A stretch of DNA of 64,000 nucleotides, from positions 1 to 64,000 of the forward strand of contig NZ_JAATOX010000008.1 in NCBI RefSeq assembly GCF_011806385.1. Direction: 5' to 3'. The number at the start of each line of letters is the position of its first letter. Position 1 is the stretch's first letter. The stretch comes from Phaeobacter sp. HF9A (GTDB taxonomy: Bacteria > Pseudomonadota > Alphaproteobacteria > Rhodobacterales > Rhodobacteraceae). The notes beneath the pieces are model-generated. The model did not search any database. It was not told where the DNA came from and was given only the letters and a program-made list of their open reading frames with translations. Of the stretch, positions 8,948-16,545 are shown in pieces. The position numbers and the translations under genes were made by a program.

Positions 8948-10306
8948 CTATCCACCAAAGACCTGCGGCAACCAAAGCACCAGACCCGGAAAGGCCAGCA
9001 ACACCAGCACCCGCAGAATTTCAGCGCCAAAGAAGGGCAAAACCCCCTTGAAGGTCGCCGACATCGGCGTGTTCTTGGCCAGCGCCGAAATGACAAAGAC
9101 ATTCATGCCCACCGGTGGCGTGATCAGGCCCAGCTCCACCACGATCAACGCCAGGATGCCGAACCAGATCTTCAGATCCTCGGTGCTCATGCCAAATCCG
9201 GCCCCCTCTGCCCCCATGTAGAGCCCGCCGTTCAGCTCCACCAGCACGGGCCAGAAGAACGGGATGACCAGCAGGATCATCGACAGGCTGTCCATCAGAC
9301 ATCCCAGCAGGATCAGCGCCACCAGCAGCAGGAGCATCACCATCATCGGCGCCATGCCGGATTGGATGATCCAGTCTGCCGTGGCCTGCGGCAGGCCGAT
9401 GCGGGACATGAAGATCTTCATCAGTTCCGCGCCCAGCAGGATCAGGTAGATCATGCCGGTGGTCGAGGCGGTCTCGCGCAGGGCGCCAATCATGTCGGGC
9501 AGGCGGATTGCGCGTGTGATCGCACCGTAAAGCCAGACCAGCGCCACGCCGATTGCGGCAGCCGGTGTCGGATTGTAAAACCCGCCATATATACCCCCCA
9601 GCACGATACCAAAGATGCCAAGCACCGGGATCATGCCGATGGTTGCAGAACGAAACTCTGCCGCGCCAACGCCGCCATGGGCGGGGCCGGCCTCGGGTTT
9701 GATCCAGACATAAAGCGCGATCGTGAGGATGAAGAGAACCACCGCCATCAGCCCGGGCAGCAGCGCAGCGGCAAACATGGTGACGATATTGGCCTCGACG
9801 ATGATCGCATAGATGATCAGCACAACCGAGGGCGGGATCAGGATGCCCAGCACCCCGCCCGCAGCCAGGGTGCCAGTGGCCAGCGCACCAGAGTAGCGGT
9901 ATTTTTCAAGTTCGGGCAGCGCCACGCGGCCCATGGTCGAGGCGGTCGCCAGCGAGGATCCACAGACCGCGCCAAACCCCGCGCAGCCCGCAATCGCCGC
10001 CATGGCGGTGCCGCCGCGCATCCAGCCAAGCCAGGCATTCGCCCCCCGAAACAACGCCTGGCTGAGCCCGGCCTTGGACGCGAGCGCCCCCATCAGCACA
10101 AACATCGGCACCACCGAAAGATCGTAAACGGAGAACTGCCCATAGGCGAGCGTCTTGAGCTGGTTGAAGACCGGCGCGATGCCATTCACCAGCGCGATGC
10201 CCACGCCCCCCACCAGGATCATCGCATAGGCGATCGGAATGCGGATGGCGATCAACGCAACAAGGATGACAAGCGCCGCAATACCCAGCGTCAGCGGATC
10301 AGTCAT
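8948..10306 (-). CDS. TRAP transporter large permease (DctM-like)
   Basis: Inner-membrane 12-segment subunit of a sodium-dependent TRAP importer for an organic acid, 452 residues. Recognisable elements are an N-terminal GIAALVILVALIAIRIPIAYAM-type helix (parts only), a central ASTMGRVALPEL, the re-entrant segment GVLGILIPPSVVLIIYA and a C-terminal LITPPVGMNVFV. It is downstream of dctQ, which it overlaps by 8 bases. It precedes the ketopantoate-reductase-family gene by 23 bases, so the oxidative enzymes are co-transcribed with uptake. Confidence 0.9.
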   Translation of the reverse strand: MTDPLTLGIAALVILVALIAIRIPIAYAMILVGGVGIALVNGIAPVFNQLKTLAYGQFSVYDLSVVPMFVLMGALASKAGLSQALFRGANAWLGWMRGGTAMAAIAGCAGFGAVCGSSLATASTMGRVALPELEKYRYSGALATGTLAAGGVLGILIPPSVVLIIYAIIVEANIVTMFAAALLPGLMAVVLFILTIALYVWIKPEAGPAHGGVGAAEFRSATIGMIPVLGIFGIVLGGIYGGFYNPTPAAAIGVALVWLYGAITRAIRLPDMIGALRETASTTGMIYLILLGAELMKIFMSRIGLPQATADWIIQSGMAPMMVMLLLLVALILLGCLMDSLSMILLVIPFFWPVLVELNGGLYMGAEGAGFGMSTEDLKIWFGILALIVVELGLITPPVGMNVFVISALAKNTPMSATFKGVLPFFGAEILRVLVLLAFPGLVLWLPQVFGG

Positions 10307-10811
10307 GTGGCCCTCCGTTCGACAGCCGCCGAATGTCCTGTGTCAACGTGGCGAGGGCGGCGACGGCCAGGAGCGCAAGCGACGCAAGAACCGGCAGATA
10401 GGCCAGCCAGACCGGAATTTGCAGGATCGACGTCTCGTAGCCATAATTCTTCTGGTCAAGCAGGCCGTCAAACATGCGCCAGAGCATCAGCAGCGCAAAC
10501 AGCAGCGCGATCAGCGACCCCAGAGCGCCAAGAAAGGCGCGCAGACGCGGCCCCGCCCCTTGGGTAAAAATATCTGCCGTCACGTTAGAGCGCGACAACT
10601 GGCAATAGGGCAAAAAGGCAAAGGCCGCGATCGCTACACCCATTTCGGTCAACTCAAAATCCCCCGGCACCGGCCAGCCGACCAGCGTGCCCAGGACCGA
10701 GGCGACATTCATCATCACCACCGCGAGCAACAGCAGACCACCCAGCAGCGCCCAAGCAAGAACCGCCTTCGCAACCGCCCCGGAGGTGTCGGGGCGGTCA
10801 TCCTGTTCCAT
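10299..10811 (-). CDS. TRAP transporter small permease (DctQ-like)
   Basis: The 170-residue membrane protein has about four hydrophobic segments (AVAKAVLAWALLGG..., ELTEMGVAIAAFAFLPYC, LRAFLGALGSLIALLFALLM and a last one near the C-terminus). This is the normal topology of the DctQ subunit that holds the large permease. The start at 10811 was chosen as the ATG closest to the dctP stop; a GAGG lies only 2 bases upstream, so a TTG start at 10823 is also possible. Upstream in-frame extension runs into dctP and is rejected. Confidence 0.85.
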   Translation of the reverse strand: MEQDDRPDTSGAVAKAVLAWALLGGLLLLAVVMMNVASVLGTLVGWPVPGDFELTEMGVAIAAFAFLPYCQLSRSNVTADIFTQGAGPRLRAFLGALGSLIALLFALLMLWRMFDGLLDQKNYGYETSILQIPVWLAYLPVLASLALLAVAALATLTQDIRRLSNGGPHD

Positions 10812-10825
10812 TACCTCGGCCAAGG

Positions 10826-11866
10826 TCAGCCCGCCGTGTTCTGGGCGACCAATGCGCGGGCCTTCTCGACCAGCGCGGCGCCGTCGATGCCCTTGCCGGA
10901 GACCTCTTCGATCCACCGGTCCACCACCGGCAACATGGCATCCAGGAAGGGCTGGGTTTGCTCTTGATCCAGAATGCGATGCGTGTTGCCCGCGTCGGTG
11001 GCGACCTTGATGCCGAAATCATCAGAAGCCCGCCAGATGTCGCCCACCTGACCCCACCAATCCCGATCAGACGCATCGCGGAACGCCTGCTGGATATCCT
11101 CCGGCAGCCCGTCCCAGCGGGCCTGGTTCATCGACACCTGGAAGGTCGTATTGCCAAAACGCTCCTCATCGTAGAGTTCGACCTGGTATTTGGTCTGGTC
11201 CTGGATCTTCAGCGGCGGGATGATCTCCCAGGGGATCAACGCGCCATCGACGACACCTTTTTGCAGCGCCGGGGGCAGTTCGGGGACCGGCATTGCCACC
11301 GGGGTGGCGCCAAGCGACTCGATCACCCAGGCACCCGTGCGGGTCGGTATCCGCAGCTTGGCCCCTTTCAGATCGTCAAGGCTGGTCACATCCAGATCGC
11401 CGGTATGCAGCGCCTGACCGGCGTGCACATGCAGGAACATCACCTCGACGCCCTTGTAGTCCTCGGCCAGGTCCTCCTCGAACATATCATAAAGCGCGAG
11501 GTTCGCCGCCCTTGGGTCGTTCTTGTAAACGGTCGGCAGTTCCATCACCTCGGTGCGCGGGAACAGCCCGGGCGTATAGCCGTTCACGGTCCAGACCAGA
11601 TCAACAATACCATCGCGAACCTGCTGGATCAGCTCCGGCGGCCGCCCGCCCAGGGTCATGGAGGGAAAGATCTCGATCTTGACGCGACCGCCGGAATTCT
11701 CTTCGACGGCCTTCGCCCAGGGCTCCAGCATCTGTGTCTGCGCCGGGGCCTGCTGGCCAAGAAAGTGATGCAGGCGAAAAGTGTAGTCCTGTGCCTTCGC
11801 GGCGGAAGACAGCGCAAGACTGGAGGCGGCAACCAACAGCGCGCCCATGAAGTTACGACGGTGCAT
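10826..11866 (-). CDS. TRAP transporter solute-binding protein (DctP-like)
   Basis: Periplasmic receptor of the TRAP system, 346 residues. It has a signal sequence MHRRNFMGALLVAASS... ending at AKAQ; the RRNF pair resembles a Tat signal. DctP hallmarks include GGRPPELIQQVRDGIVDLVW and the ligand-binding Arg region LKGAKLRIPT. The start at 11866 is preceded by GGGGAGAAATT. First gene of the leftward operon, divergent from the LysR gene at 11991 across a 124-base promoter region with an operator-like dyad. Family members bind carboxylates; a 2-hydroxy or aromatic acid is inferred from the downstream enzymes. Confidence 0.9.
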   Translation of the reverse strand: MHRRNFMGALLVAASSLALSSAAKAQDYTFRLHHFLGQQAPAQTQMLEPWAKAVEENSGGRVKIEIFPSMTLGGRPPELIQQVRDGIVDLVWTVNGYTPGLFPRTEVMELPTVYKNDPRAANLALYDMFEEDLAEDYKGVEVMFLHVHAGQALHTGDLDVTSLDDLKGAKLRIPTRTGAWVIESLGATPVAMPVPELPPALQKGVVDGALIPWEIIPPLKIQDQTKYQVELYDEERFGNTTFQVSMNQARWDGLPEDIQQAFRDASDRDWWGQVGDIWRASDDFGIKVATDAGNTHRILDQEQTQPFLDAMLPVVDRWIEEVSGKGIDGAALVEKARALVAQNTAG

Positions 11867-11954
11867 GAATTTCTCCCCAAATGTGCTTTCCTTGCCCGAA
11901 CCGGGCGACTCCTCCGAAAAGCATGATGGACGATGGAAGCGACTGCGCTTAAAG

Positions 11955-11972
11955 TCCAAATGATAGTTTGGA
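11955..11972. promoter_or_regulatory. Putative LysR operator between dctP and lysR
   Basis: Perfect dyad TCCAAA-TGATAG-TTTGGA, with 6-bp arms and a 6-base spacer. It lies 19 bases before the LysR start and about 90 bases before the dctP start. It fits the T-N11-A core of LysR-type recognition sites and the usual divergent arrangement, in which the regulator controls both itself and the transporter operon. Confidence 0.55.
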
Positions 11973-11990
11973 TAGGGACTATTCAGAATA

Positions 11991-12932
11991 ATGATAAACC
12001 CCCGCCGCATCGACCTTAACCTGCTCGACCTCCTGCTTCAGATCTATGACTCGCACTCCGTCTCGGTCGCTGGCGCCAATCTGGGGCTGAGCCAGCCTGC
12101 CACCTCCAACGCGCTGGCGCGTCTGCGGCAGATGCTTGGCGATCCGCTGTTCATCCGCGGCGCGCGCGGGATGGAGCCAACGCCATTCACCGAACGGATC
12201 GTGCCCGACATTCGCGAGCATCTCTCCGGCATTGCCTCGGTGTTGAACGATGCGACAACCTTTGATGCCTCCAACAGCAAGCGGACCTTTCGGCTGTCCC
12301 TGTCCGGCCTCGGCGAACAGGTCTTTCTGGCGCCCCTGGCCCGGCATGTGTTCGCGCGCGCCCCCGGTATCCGGCTGGAAAACGCCTCCTCGCCATTTCT
12401 CGACCTCTATCGAACCCTTGCAACGCGAGAGTCGGAAATGGCGATCGGCCTGCTGGAAATGCAAAACGCACAGCTGCGGCAGATGCATCTGTTTGACGAG
12501 GATTACCGCGTGGTCGGCCCTCCCGGCCTGTCCCATCAGCGCGCCGCCAACCTGGATCTATGCCGGGAGCGGATCGTGATGGCGGTGCCGAGCCTGACCT
12601 ACGCGGATGATGTTGAACAGGTACTGGCCGAACGCGGCCTGGCAGAGAACGTCTGCATGCGGATCCGCAACTTCGGCGCCCTGCCGGAGCTGCTCTCGAC
12701 GCTGAACGCCTTTGCCATCGTGCCGGGCTATCTGGGGCGGCGGATGGTCGAGGCGGGACAGGCCACGATGCTGGACATGACCTTGCCACGGGGGCGCCAG
12801 AAGGTGCAATTGGTCTGGCACATCAACACGATGCAGGATCCCGGCTGTATCTGGCTGCGCGCGCAGATCAGGGAGCTGTTTCAAAGCCGCGACATCTGCC
12901 AGGATGCCGGAGATAGACCGGATCGCCCGTGA
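11991..12932 (+). CDS. LysR-family transcriptional regulator
   Basis: The 313-residue protein has an N-terminal winged helix-turn-helix (about residues 8-65; SHSVSVAGANLGLSQPATSNALARL is the HTH core, shown in the family as the most conserved part). A PBP-type effector domain follows. The GDPLFIRGARGMEPTPF segment is typical of the NodD/PcaQ-like branch. Divergent from the TRAP operon and followed by an IclR regulator, so it probably senses the transported acid or a metabolite of it and controls the 6519-11866 operon. Confidence 0.88.
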   Translation: MINPRRIDLNLLDLLLQIYDSHSVSVAGANLGLSQPATSNALARLRQMLGDPLFIRGARGMEPTPFTERIVPDIREHLSGIASVLNDATTFDASNSKRTFRLSLSGLGEQVFLAPLARHVFARAPGIRLENASSPFLDLYRTLATRESEMAIGLLEMQNAQLRQMHLFDEDYRVVGPPGLSHQRAANLDLCRERIVMAVPSLTYADDVEQVLAERGLAENVCMRIRNFGALPELLSTLNAFAIVPGYLGRRMVEAGQATMLDMTLPRGRQKVQLVWHINTMQDPGCIWLRAQIRELFQSRDICQDAGDRPDRP

Positions 12933-12966
12933 CCGCGTGCCATCCACCTCATTCGGAGCAAAGCAC

Positions 12967-13716
12967 ATGGCAACACCGCTGAACGGATCGCTGATCAAGG
13001 CCTTCGAAATTCTTGACCTCTTCTCCGAACAGAAACCGCAGGTATCGGCGGCCGATGTGGCCCTTGCGCTGGAAATGAGCCCAAGTTCCGCGCATCGGTT
13101 TCTGGTGACGCTGGAAGAGGTCGGCGCGCTGGTGCAGGTGCGTCGCGGTGCCTACAGCCTTGGCCACCACATTGAAAAGCTCGGCCGCATCGCGGAGCGC
13201 ACCAATCCGCTGGCCACGCTTGTTCAGCCGGTCATTGCACAGATCAGCAGCCGCCTGAACGAATCCGTCATGGCCGGACAGCTCACCCGGGAGGGCGTCG
13301 TTTGTCTGGCCACGGCCATCGCGCCGCGCCCGATCTCGGTGAATATCCAGGTTGGACGGATGCTGGAGCTGCATGTCTCGGCGCAGGGCAAGCTCTGGCT
13401 GGCGCATATCGACCCGGAAGAGCGCAGCACGCGGATCACTGATCTGATCCACACCGGCAAGCTCACGCAGGCAGAAGCGCACAGGCTGCACCATGAAATC
13501 GACCGCGCACAACAGGATGGGTTTGCCTGCAACCGTGGCGAAAGCGAGCCGGATATCGGCGCCGTAGCGGTGCCGGTCTTTGACGAGACCGGAGCGCTGC
13601 GCCTGACGCTTTCCGCCTTTGGCATGGCCAGCCGCTTTTCAGCGCAGCACGAGGCGCGCATTGCCGCCAGCCTCACGCAGGCCGCACAGGAGGTTTCCAA
13701 CGCGATCCCGCAGTAG
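12967..13716 (+). CDS. IclR-family transcriptional regulator
   Basis: The 249-residue protein has an N-terminal HTH (LIKAFEILDLFSEQ..., then VSAADVALALEMSPSSAHRFL) and a C-terminal IclR effector domain (ARASVN-type region around ISVNIQVGRMLELHVSAQGKLWLA, only partly conserved). The start at 12967 was chosen because the HTH begins there; a CGGAG lies 8 bases upstream and longer versions overlap the LysR gene. It precedes the thiamine-diphosphate enzyme, whose promoter contains a perfect palindrome suited to a dimeric repressor. Confidence 0.88.
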   Translation: MATPLNGSLIKAFEILDLFSEQKPQVSAADVALALEMSPSSAHRFLVTLEEVGALVQVRRGAYSLGHHIEKLGRIAERTNPLATLVQPVIAQISSRLNESVMAGQLTREGVVCLATAIAPRPISVNIQVGRMLELHVSAQGKLWLAHIDPEERSTRITDLIHTGKLTQAEAHRLHHEIDRAQQDGFACNRGESEPDIGAVAVPVFDETGALRLTLSAFGMASRFSAQHEARIAASLTQAAQEVSNAIPQ

Positions 13717-13729
13717 CCCGCTTGGACGC

Positions 13730-13758
13730 TTGACAAATCTCCCCAACCCTCCAATCAT
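13730..13758 (+). promoter_or_regulatory. Sigma-70-type promoter of the thiamine-diphosphate enzyme gene
   Basis: TTGACA (13730-13735), exact -35 consensus, then 17 bases, then AATCAT (13753-13758), a 4-of-6 match to TATAAT. Transcription would begin near 13765, inside the palindrome described at 13762-13777. Confidence 0.65.
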
Positions 13759-13761
13759 TTA

Positions 13762-13777
13762 TGAGATTCTTATCTCA
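13762..13777. promoter_or_regulatory. Operator-like palindrome overlapping the transcription start
   Basis: Perfect dyad TGAGAT-TCTT-ATCTCA, with a third TGAGA copy at 13783-13787. It directly follows the -10 element, so a bound regulator would block initiation. The adjacent IclR protein is the most likely binder; the LysR protein is the alternative. Confidence 0.55.
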
Positions 13778-13805
13778 CTATATGAGAAAAATACACGAGG
13801 CCGAG

Positions 13806-15515
13806 ATGAGCGACGACACCAGAATGACCGCAGGGGCAGCATTGCTGTCGCGTTTCAGCGCCTTGGGCGTGGAGTATGTGTTCACCAACTCAGGCACCGA
13901 TTTCCCCCCTGTTATCGAGGGTTTGTCCGAAGCCGAGGCCGAAGGCATGTCTCTGCCGCGCACGGTGACCGTGCCGTTTGAGAGCGCCGCGACCGGCATG
14001 GCGCATGGCTATACGCTGGCCACGGGGCGGCCTCAGGCTGTGATGGTGCATACCAACGTGGGCCTTGCCAATGTCGCCATGGGTGCGATCAACGCCGCCT
14101 GCGACAATATCCCGATGCTGTTGTTCTCGGGCCGCACGCCGACGCTGGAAAAGGGCCGGCTGGGCGCGCGCACGGTGCCGATCGGCTGGGGGCAGGAGAT
14201 GCTCGACCAGGCCAGCCTGATCCGCGAGGCGACCAAATGGGATTACGAACTGCGCTTTCCCGAACAGGTCTTTGACGTCACCGACCGCGCCCATGGTATT
14301 GCCAGTTCAACCCCCAAAGGGCCGGTCTACATCAGCCTGCCGCGCGAGGTGCTCTGCGAAACCGTGCCAGCCGATGGGGCCCTGCGCCGCCCACAGATGC
14401 GTCCCGCCACCATCGGTCCCGATCCGGCCACGATGGAGGAGATCGCTCGCTTGCTCGCCGAGGCAGAGCATCCGGTCATCTTTGCCCAGCACGGCGCCGG
14501 CTCGCAGGAGGCATTTGACGCTCTGGCCCGCCTGACCGCGACATGGGGCATTCCGGTCTGTCAATATTGGGCGGTGGAGCTGGCGCTGGCGACCAGCCAT
14601 CCGATGGCCACGGGGCCGAACCCGCGTCCCTGGCTGGAAAAGGCCGATGTGATCCTCTGCCTCGACGTGCTTGCCCCCTGGTCGCCTGCCGATGTGGAGC
14701 CCCGCGAAGATGCCACCGTAATCCAGATCGGCCCGCGCCCGCTGCAAGAGCGCTCCGGCGTGCGCAACTTCCGCTGCGATCTGGGTGTCACCACCGAGAT
14801 TGCCCCGGCCCTTCTGGCCCTGGAGACCGCGCTGGAGGCATGCAACGACGCGAACGGCAAGGCCGCCGCGCGTGCAAAATCCGTCGCGCAGGCGAACGAG
14901 GCCGACAGAACCGCCCGTTTTAATGCCGCCCTCGGCGACGCTGGCGCGGCGGCCCTCACCAAGCGCTGGATCAGCCACACGCTTTCGCTGCATGTGCGGG
15001 ACCGCGATGCCACGGTGTTTTCAGAACTTGGCTGCCAGCTGTCAGCGATGAAACTCGAAAAACACCAAAGCTGGTTCGATGGGCCTCATGCGGGTGGCCT
15101 TGGCTGGGGGTTTCCGGCCGCCATGGGCTTTGCGCTTGCGCGCCCGGATCGAACCGTTGTCGCCACCATGGGTGACGGCTCCTATATGTTCGCCAACCCG
15201 GTCGCCTGCCATCAGATCGCCGAGGCGCTTGGCCTGTCGATGGTGGTGCTGGTGCTGAACAACGCCGAATGGGGGGCGGTGCGCCAGTCGGTGCTGGACA
15301 TCTATCCCGACGGCCATGCCGCGCGCGCCAATGCGGTGCCGCTAACCGATCTGTCGCCCAGCCCGGATTTCGTCAAGGTCGCCGAGGCCTCCCGTGCCTT
15401 TGCCCGTCACGCCCGGACAGAGGACGAGTTCAACGCCGCCCTGACCGAGGCGCTTGATCATGTCGCCGCGAAAAAGGGGCTGGCGCTGATCGAAGTGGCG
15501 ATCGCAAAGACCTGA
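13806..15515 (+). CDS. Thiamine-diphosphate-dependent decarboxylase/lyase (benzoylformate decarboxylase/acetolactate synthase superfamily)
   Basis: The 569-residue protein has the three-domain layout of this superfamily. The N-terminal domain carries the cofactor-activating Glu59 (TVPFESAA). The C-terminal domain has the diphosphate motif GDGSYMFAN starting at Gly456 and ending in LVLNNAEWG. The start at 13806 follows GAGG at 5 bases spacing; an upstream ATG at 13761 lies inside the operator palindrome and lacks a ribosome site. The general reaction is decarboxylation or ligation of a 2-oxo acid. With the 2-hydroxy-acid dehydrogenase and the aromatic-type aldehyde dehydrogenase nearby, decarboxylation of a benzoylformate-like acid is the best guess. 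Confidence 0.82.
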   Translation: MSDDTRMTAGAALLSRFSALGVEYVFTNSGTDFPPVIEGLSEAEAEGMSLPRTVTVPFESAATGMAHGYTLATGRPQAVMVHTNVGLANVAMGAINAACDNIPMLLFSGRTPTLEKGRLGARTVPIGWGQEMLDQASLIREATKWDYELRFPEQVFDVTDRAHGIASSTPKGPVYISLPREVLCETVPADGALRRPQMRPATIGPDPATMEEIARLLAEAEHPVIFAQHGAGSQEAFDALARLTATWGIPVCQYWAVELALATSHPMATGPNPRPWLEKADVILCLDVLAPWSPADVEPREDATVIQIGPRPLQERSGVRNFRCDLGVTTEIAPALLALETALEACNDANGKAAARAKSVAQANEADRTARFNAALGDAGAAALTKRWISHTLSLHVRDRDATVFSELGCQLSAMKLEKHQSWFDGPHAGGLGWGFPAAMGFALARPDRTVVATMGDGSYMFANPVACHQIAEALGLSMVVLVLNNAEWGAVRQSVLDIYPDGHAARANAVPLTDLSPSPDFVKVAEASRAFARHARTEDEFNAALTEALDHVAAKKGLALIEVAIAKT

Positions 15516-15541
15516 GGGCAGACCGGCATGCGCCCGCGTCA

Positions 15542-16453
15542 TCAAGCGGGATCGGTCTGATCGGGGCCAAGAACCTGCTTGATCAACTGCGTCATCCAGT
15601 CATAGGCGGCGCGGCGACGGTCGGTGGCCTTGTGGGTCAGCAACCGAACGGTAAAGCGCGGCAGCGGCAGCGGGATTTCGATCACCTGTAGCCCCCAGGT
15701 TTCCGAAAAAGCCACAGCGCTGCGATGCGGCACCACACCGATCAGGTTGCTTTCCTTGATCGCGGCCGGCAGCACGTTGAACTGTGCCAGCGTCAGCCGC
15801 ACATCAAAGACGGGTTCACCGGCGTGCACGGCATGGCTCACGGCCTGCCAATGCCCCGCCGCATCAGAGACAACCGCATGCGCTGCCCCCCGGAATGTCG
15901 CTTCGTCGATCTCGCCCTGGATCGTCGGATGGTCCCGGCGGACAATAGCGGCATAGTGCTGATCCAAAAGGTCGATCTGCGACAATTCCGGGTCCTGGGC
16001 TTCCAGCTTGCCGATCGCAAAGTCGAGCCGCCCGGATTTCAGCAGAGTTTCCACCTGGGCAATCTCCAGCGGCGTGGCCTCGACCTTTATGCCAGGCGCA
16101 TGTTTCTGAAGCGCCCCCACAAGCGGCGGCAGGAAGGTCAGCGCCCCGATATCCGACAAGGCAATGACAAAACGATCCTGCGCGGTCTGGGGATCAAAGG
16201 GCTCTTCTGCGCGGAACGTGGCCTCCAGCTGGCTGAGCGGGTGACGGCATTCAAGATAAAGCTGGGTCGCAAGCGGTGTCGGGCTCATGGAGCGCGAGCC
16301 GCGAATGAACAACTGGTCGCCGGTGATGTCCCGCAGCCGCCCCAGCGCCTGCGAGATCGAGGGCTGTGAGACATTCAACCGCTCGGCAGCCGCCGTCGTC
16401 GTGCCGCACTCATGCACCGCAACCAAGATCCGAAGAAGGCCAAGATCGTTCAC
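15542..16453 (-). CDS. LysR-family transcriptional regulator
   Basis: The 303-residue protein has an N-terminal HTH (TTAAAERLNVSQPSISQALGRL core) and a LysR effector domain. It starts with GTG at 16453, supported by AGGAAGG seven bases upstream. It is convergent with the thiamine-diphosphate gene and lies 92 bases downstream of the beta-glucosidase gene on the same strand. It could therefore be read through from the sugar operon or from its own promoter, which carries a 9-bp dyad. Target not certain: the sugar operon shares an AAGATAATT element with this gene's upstream region. Confidence 0.86.
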   Translation of the reverse strand: MNDLGLLRILVAVHECGTTTAAAERLNVSQPSISQALGRLRDITGDQLFIRGSRSMSPTPLATQLYLECRHPLSQLEATFRAEEPFDPQTAQDRFVIALSDIGALTFLPPLVGALQKHAPGIKVEATPLEIAQVETLLKSGRLDFAIGKLEAQDPELSQIDLLDQHYAAIVRRDHPTIQGEIDEATFRGAAHAVVSDAAGHWQAVSHAVHAGEPVFDVRLTLAQFNVLPAAIKESNLIGVVPHRSAVAFSETWGLQVIEIPLPLPRFTVRLLTHKATDRRRAAYDWMTQLIKQVLGPDQTDPA

Positions 16454-16489
16454 TTATCTTCCTTCCTTATATCATCGGAGGGAAGATAA
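16454..16489. promoter_or_regulatory. Operator-like dyad upstream of the second LysR gene
   Basis: Perfect 9-bp inverted repeat TTATCTTCC (16454-16462) / GGAAGATAA (16481-16489) with an 18-base spacer, immediately before the GTG start. One arm overlaps the ribosome site. Position suits autorepression. Confidence 0.45.
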
Positions 16490-16545
16490 TTAGATGATTT
16501 ATGCCACTGGGTCTAGCGCTAACACTTGCCCGGACTCCGGTCCAT

